Positions 7,670-7,683 of a stretch of 7,683 nt of DNA are shown here, piece by piece. Under the pieces are notes generated by a model. That model was given only the letters and a program-made list of their open reading frames with translations. It ran no database searches and was not told where the DNA came from. The stretch comes from Leclercia sp. UBA7405. Its GTDB lineage: Bacteria > Pseudomonadota > Gammaproteobacteria > Enterobacterales > Enterobacteriaceae. Both the position numbers and the translations under genes were made by a program. The stretch's first letter is position 1, and every line of letters begins with the position of its first letter. The DNA lies in the NCBI GenBank assembly GCA_002469605.1, contig DKMV01000133.1:1-7683 (forward strand). The letters are read 5' to 3'.

Positions 7670-7683
7670 AGATCGGAAGAGCG
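7670..7683 (+). other. Illumina TruSeq adapter remnant (not genomic)
   Basis: The last 14 bases, AGATCGGAAGAGCG, are identical to the start of the Illumina TruSeq adapter. The first 13 are shared by both adapter arms, and the final G after GAGC fits the universal (read-2 side) arm rather than the indexed arm, which continues CAC. They sit exactly at the end of the sequence and interrupt yfhM within a codon. This is untrimmed library sequence at a contig end. Confidence 0.95.

Noticed and set aside
7593..7670. yfhM as a pseudogene because of the in-frame TAG
   Set aside because: The stop codon contains the first base of the adapter remnant. The genomic reading frame is open up to the junction.
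1..7683. A mobile element, defence island or previously undescribed system
   Set aside because: All genes are core enterobacterial housekeeping genes in the E. coli order. No transposase, integrase, terminal repeats, direct-repeat array, tRNA-adjacent junction or unexplained gene is visible.

Overview
The window is a stretch of ordinary Enterobacteriaceae chromosome, and every gene in it reads right to left (minus strand). In transcription order the genes are: the 3' part of yfhM (bacterial alpha-2-macroglobulin), pbpC (penicillin-binding protein 1C), ndk (nucleoside diphosphate kinase), rlmN (23S rRNA/tRNA m2A methyltransferase), rodZ (cell-shape protein) and the 5' part of ispG (isoprenoid biosynthesis). 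This is the same order as in Escherichia coli K-12. The proteins match the E. coli versions closely through nearly their whole length as I remember them. Differences are concentrated in the RodZ linker, the RlmN N-terminus and the PbpC ends, so the source looks like a non-Escherichia enteric (Enterobacter/Leclercia/Klebsiella-like). I cannot resolve the genus by reading alone.

Layout. 1-333: first 111 codons of ispG, cut by the window edge. 334-359: short gap with the ispG ribosome-binding site. 360-1361: rodZ. 1362-1652: a 291-base non-coding interval holding a GC-rich hairpin just after rlmN and several smaller dyads; it must carry whatever drives rodZ. 1653-2819: rlmN. 2820-2983: gap with a strong intrinsic terminator for ndk. 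2984-3415: ndk. 3416-3568: gap with a convincing sigma-70 promoter for ndk. 3569-5893: pbpC, starting right at the end of yfhM. 5895-7669: C-terminal 590 codons of yfhM.

How the genes relate. yfhM and pbpC are a known pair: the macroglobulin is thought to trap proteases in the periplasm while PBP1C works on the peptidoglycan. Here they are translationally adjacent. ndk has its own promoter and terminator and is a separate nucleotide-pool unit. rlmN has a possible terminator of its own, and rodZ and ispG sit close enough (26 bases) to be cotranscribed.

The one clearly anomalous piece is the last 14 bases (7670-7683). They are not genomic: they match the start of the Illumina TruSeq adapter. 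The adapter joins yfhM in the middle of a codon and creates a false in-frame TAG, so an automatic gene call would either shorten yfhM to an internal GTG or suspect a nonsense mutation. I found no mobile element, CRISPR array, tRNA or rRNA, and no sign of a previously undescribed system.
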